From: Acidobacteriota bacterium
GTDB lineage: Bacteria > Acidobacteriota > Vicinamibacteria > Vicinamibacterales > UBA8438
Direction of reading: 5' to 3'
NCBI GenBank assembly: GCA_011523485.1
Contig: WTGR01000730.1
Location: 1-6,328 of the forward strand
Length of the DNA stretch: 6,328 nt
In this document: positions 6,085 to 6,328 of the stretch, piece after piece
How the letters are laid out: each line of letters opens with the position of its first letter
Position numbering within the stretch: position 1 is the first letter of the stretch
Translations under genes and position numbers: made by a program
Notes under the pieces: generated by a model
What the model saw: only the letters and a program-made list of their open reading frames with translations
What the model was told of the DNA's origin: nothing
Databases searched by the model: none

Positions 6085-6328
6085 ATGGCACCGTATACCC
6101 AGGACGAGCTCGAAGTCATGATGGCGGACCTGGAGTCCGACCTCGTCGAGCGCAAGGAGTCGCTGCAGGGAGACAATCCCCGCAAGATCCGCCAAGCGGT
6201 CTGCGCCTTCGCCAACGATCTGCCGGACCACCAGCGCCCCGGCATCGTCTTCGTGGGAGCCGACGATGCAGGCGCGCCGGTGGGCCTGGAGATCACGGAC
6301 GAGTTGTTGCTGCAGCTTGCCGACGTCA
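6085..6328 (+). CDS. Schlafen/AlbA_2-domain protein, N-terminal part (runs off the window)
   Basis: The visible 81 residues fit the start of an AlbA_2 (Schlafen AAA_4-type) domain. A leading helix YTQDELEVMMADLES is followed by the acidic/basic motif DLVERKESL, then RKIRQAVCAFANDLP and the strand GIVFVGADDAGAPVGLEI. In the family this pattern is lEs..vEfKe, then a helix, then a Gly-rich strand with a D-x-G turn. Such bacterial proteins are usually annotated as putative DNA-binding or ATP-binding regulators, some in defence or toxin-antitoxin contexts. The rest of the gene is outside the window, so its function cannot be fixed. The ATG at 6085 is chosen because the domain's leading helix follows directly. 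A strong AAGGAG at 6054-6059 lies too far from it (25 bases) and too close (one base) to an in-frame TTG at 6061, so the start is uncertain. Confidence 0.8.
   Translation, partial: MAPYTQDELEVMMADLESDLVERKESLQGDNPRKIRQAVCAFANDLPDHQRPGIVFVGADDAGAPVGLEITDELLLQLADV

Noticed and set aside
1..6328. CRISPR array, tRNA, rRNA or insertion-sequence ends
   Set aside because: No regularly spaced direct repeats, no tRNA-like cloverleaf or rRNA segment, and no transposase or paired terminal inverted repeats were seen on reading both strands.

Overview
This GC-rich window resembles an Acidobacteriota genome of the Vicinamibacteria type, or a metagenome bin of that group. The main clue is the secreted protein at 4633-5634. 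Its opening (a signal peptide, then TPDGQPDISGIF) and its later blocks (RTSLVVDPPNGRIPY, GDSRGRWEGETLVVETTNY, YEYACHEGNYG) match a family I know as abundant and paralogous in those bacteria. The taxonomic assignment is an inference from recalled family membership, not from a search.

Layout, left to right. Bases 1-290 hold what may be the 3' end of a plus-strand gene with a suspected frameshift. Bases 291-466 are non-coding as far as I can see. Bases 467-4284 are a two-gene minus-strand restriction-modification operon. Its first gene is a large Eco57I-like adenine-specific DNA methyltransferase with a target-recognition region and an unusual C-terminal extension. Its second gene overlaps the first by one base and encodes a small PD-(D/E)XK nuclease-like protein. 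Bases 4285-4632 are the divergent intergenic region. It contains one AT-rich island with a candidate extended -10 promoter for the restriction operon and a perfect 10-bp palindrome. Bases 4633-5634 encode the secreted protein, followed by a good intrinsic terminator at 5657-5691.

Right end. From 5710 an SSS-family sodium:solute symporter begins normally but loses family resemblance after about residue 56 (base about 5877). The sequence then runs into unrelated DNA, including a short start-less coding-like tail that stops at 6064. At 6085 the N-terminal part of a Schlafen/AlbA_2-domain protein begins and runs off the window.

Interpretation: two accessory, defence-type segments (the restriction operon on the left and the Schlafen-like gene on the right) flank a short stretch of ordinary chromosome (secreted protein plus the start of a symporter). 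The truncated symporter marks a probable recombination junction. The most interesting unit is the restriction pair, because modification and recognition appear to sit in one polypeptide and cleavage in a separate, translationally coupled one. I see no tRNA, rRNA, CRISPR array or insertion-sequence end.
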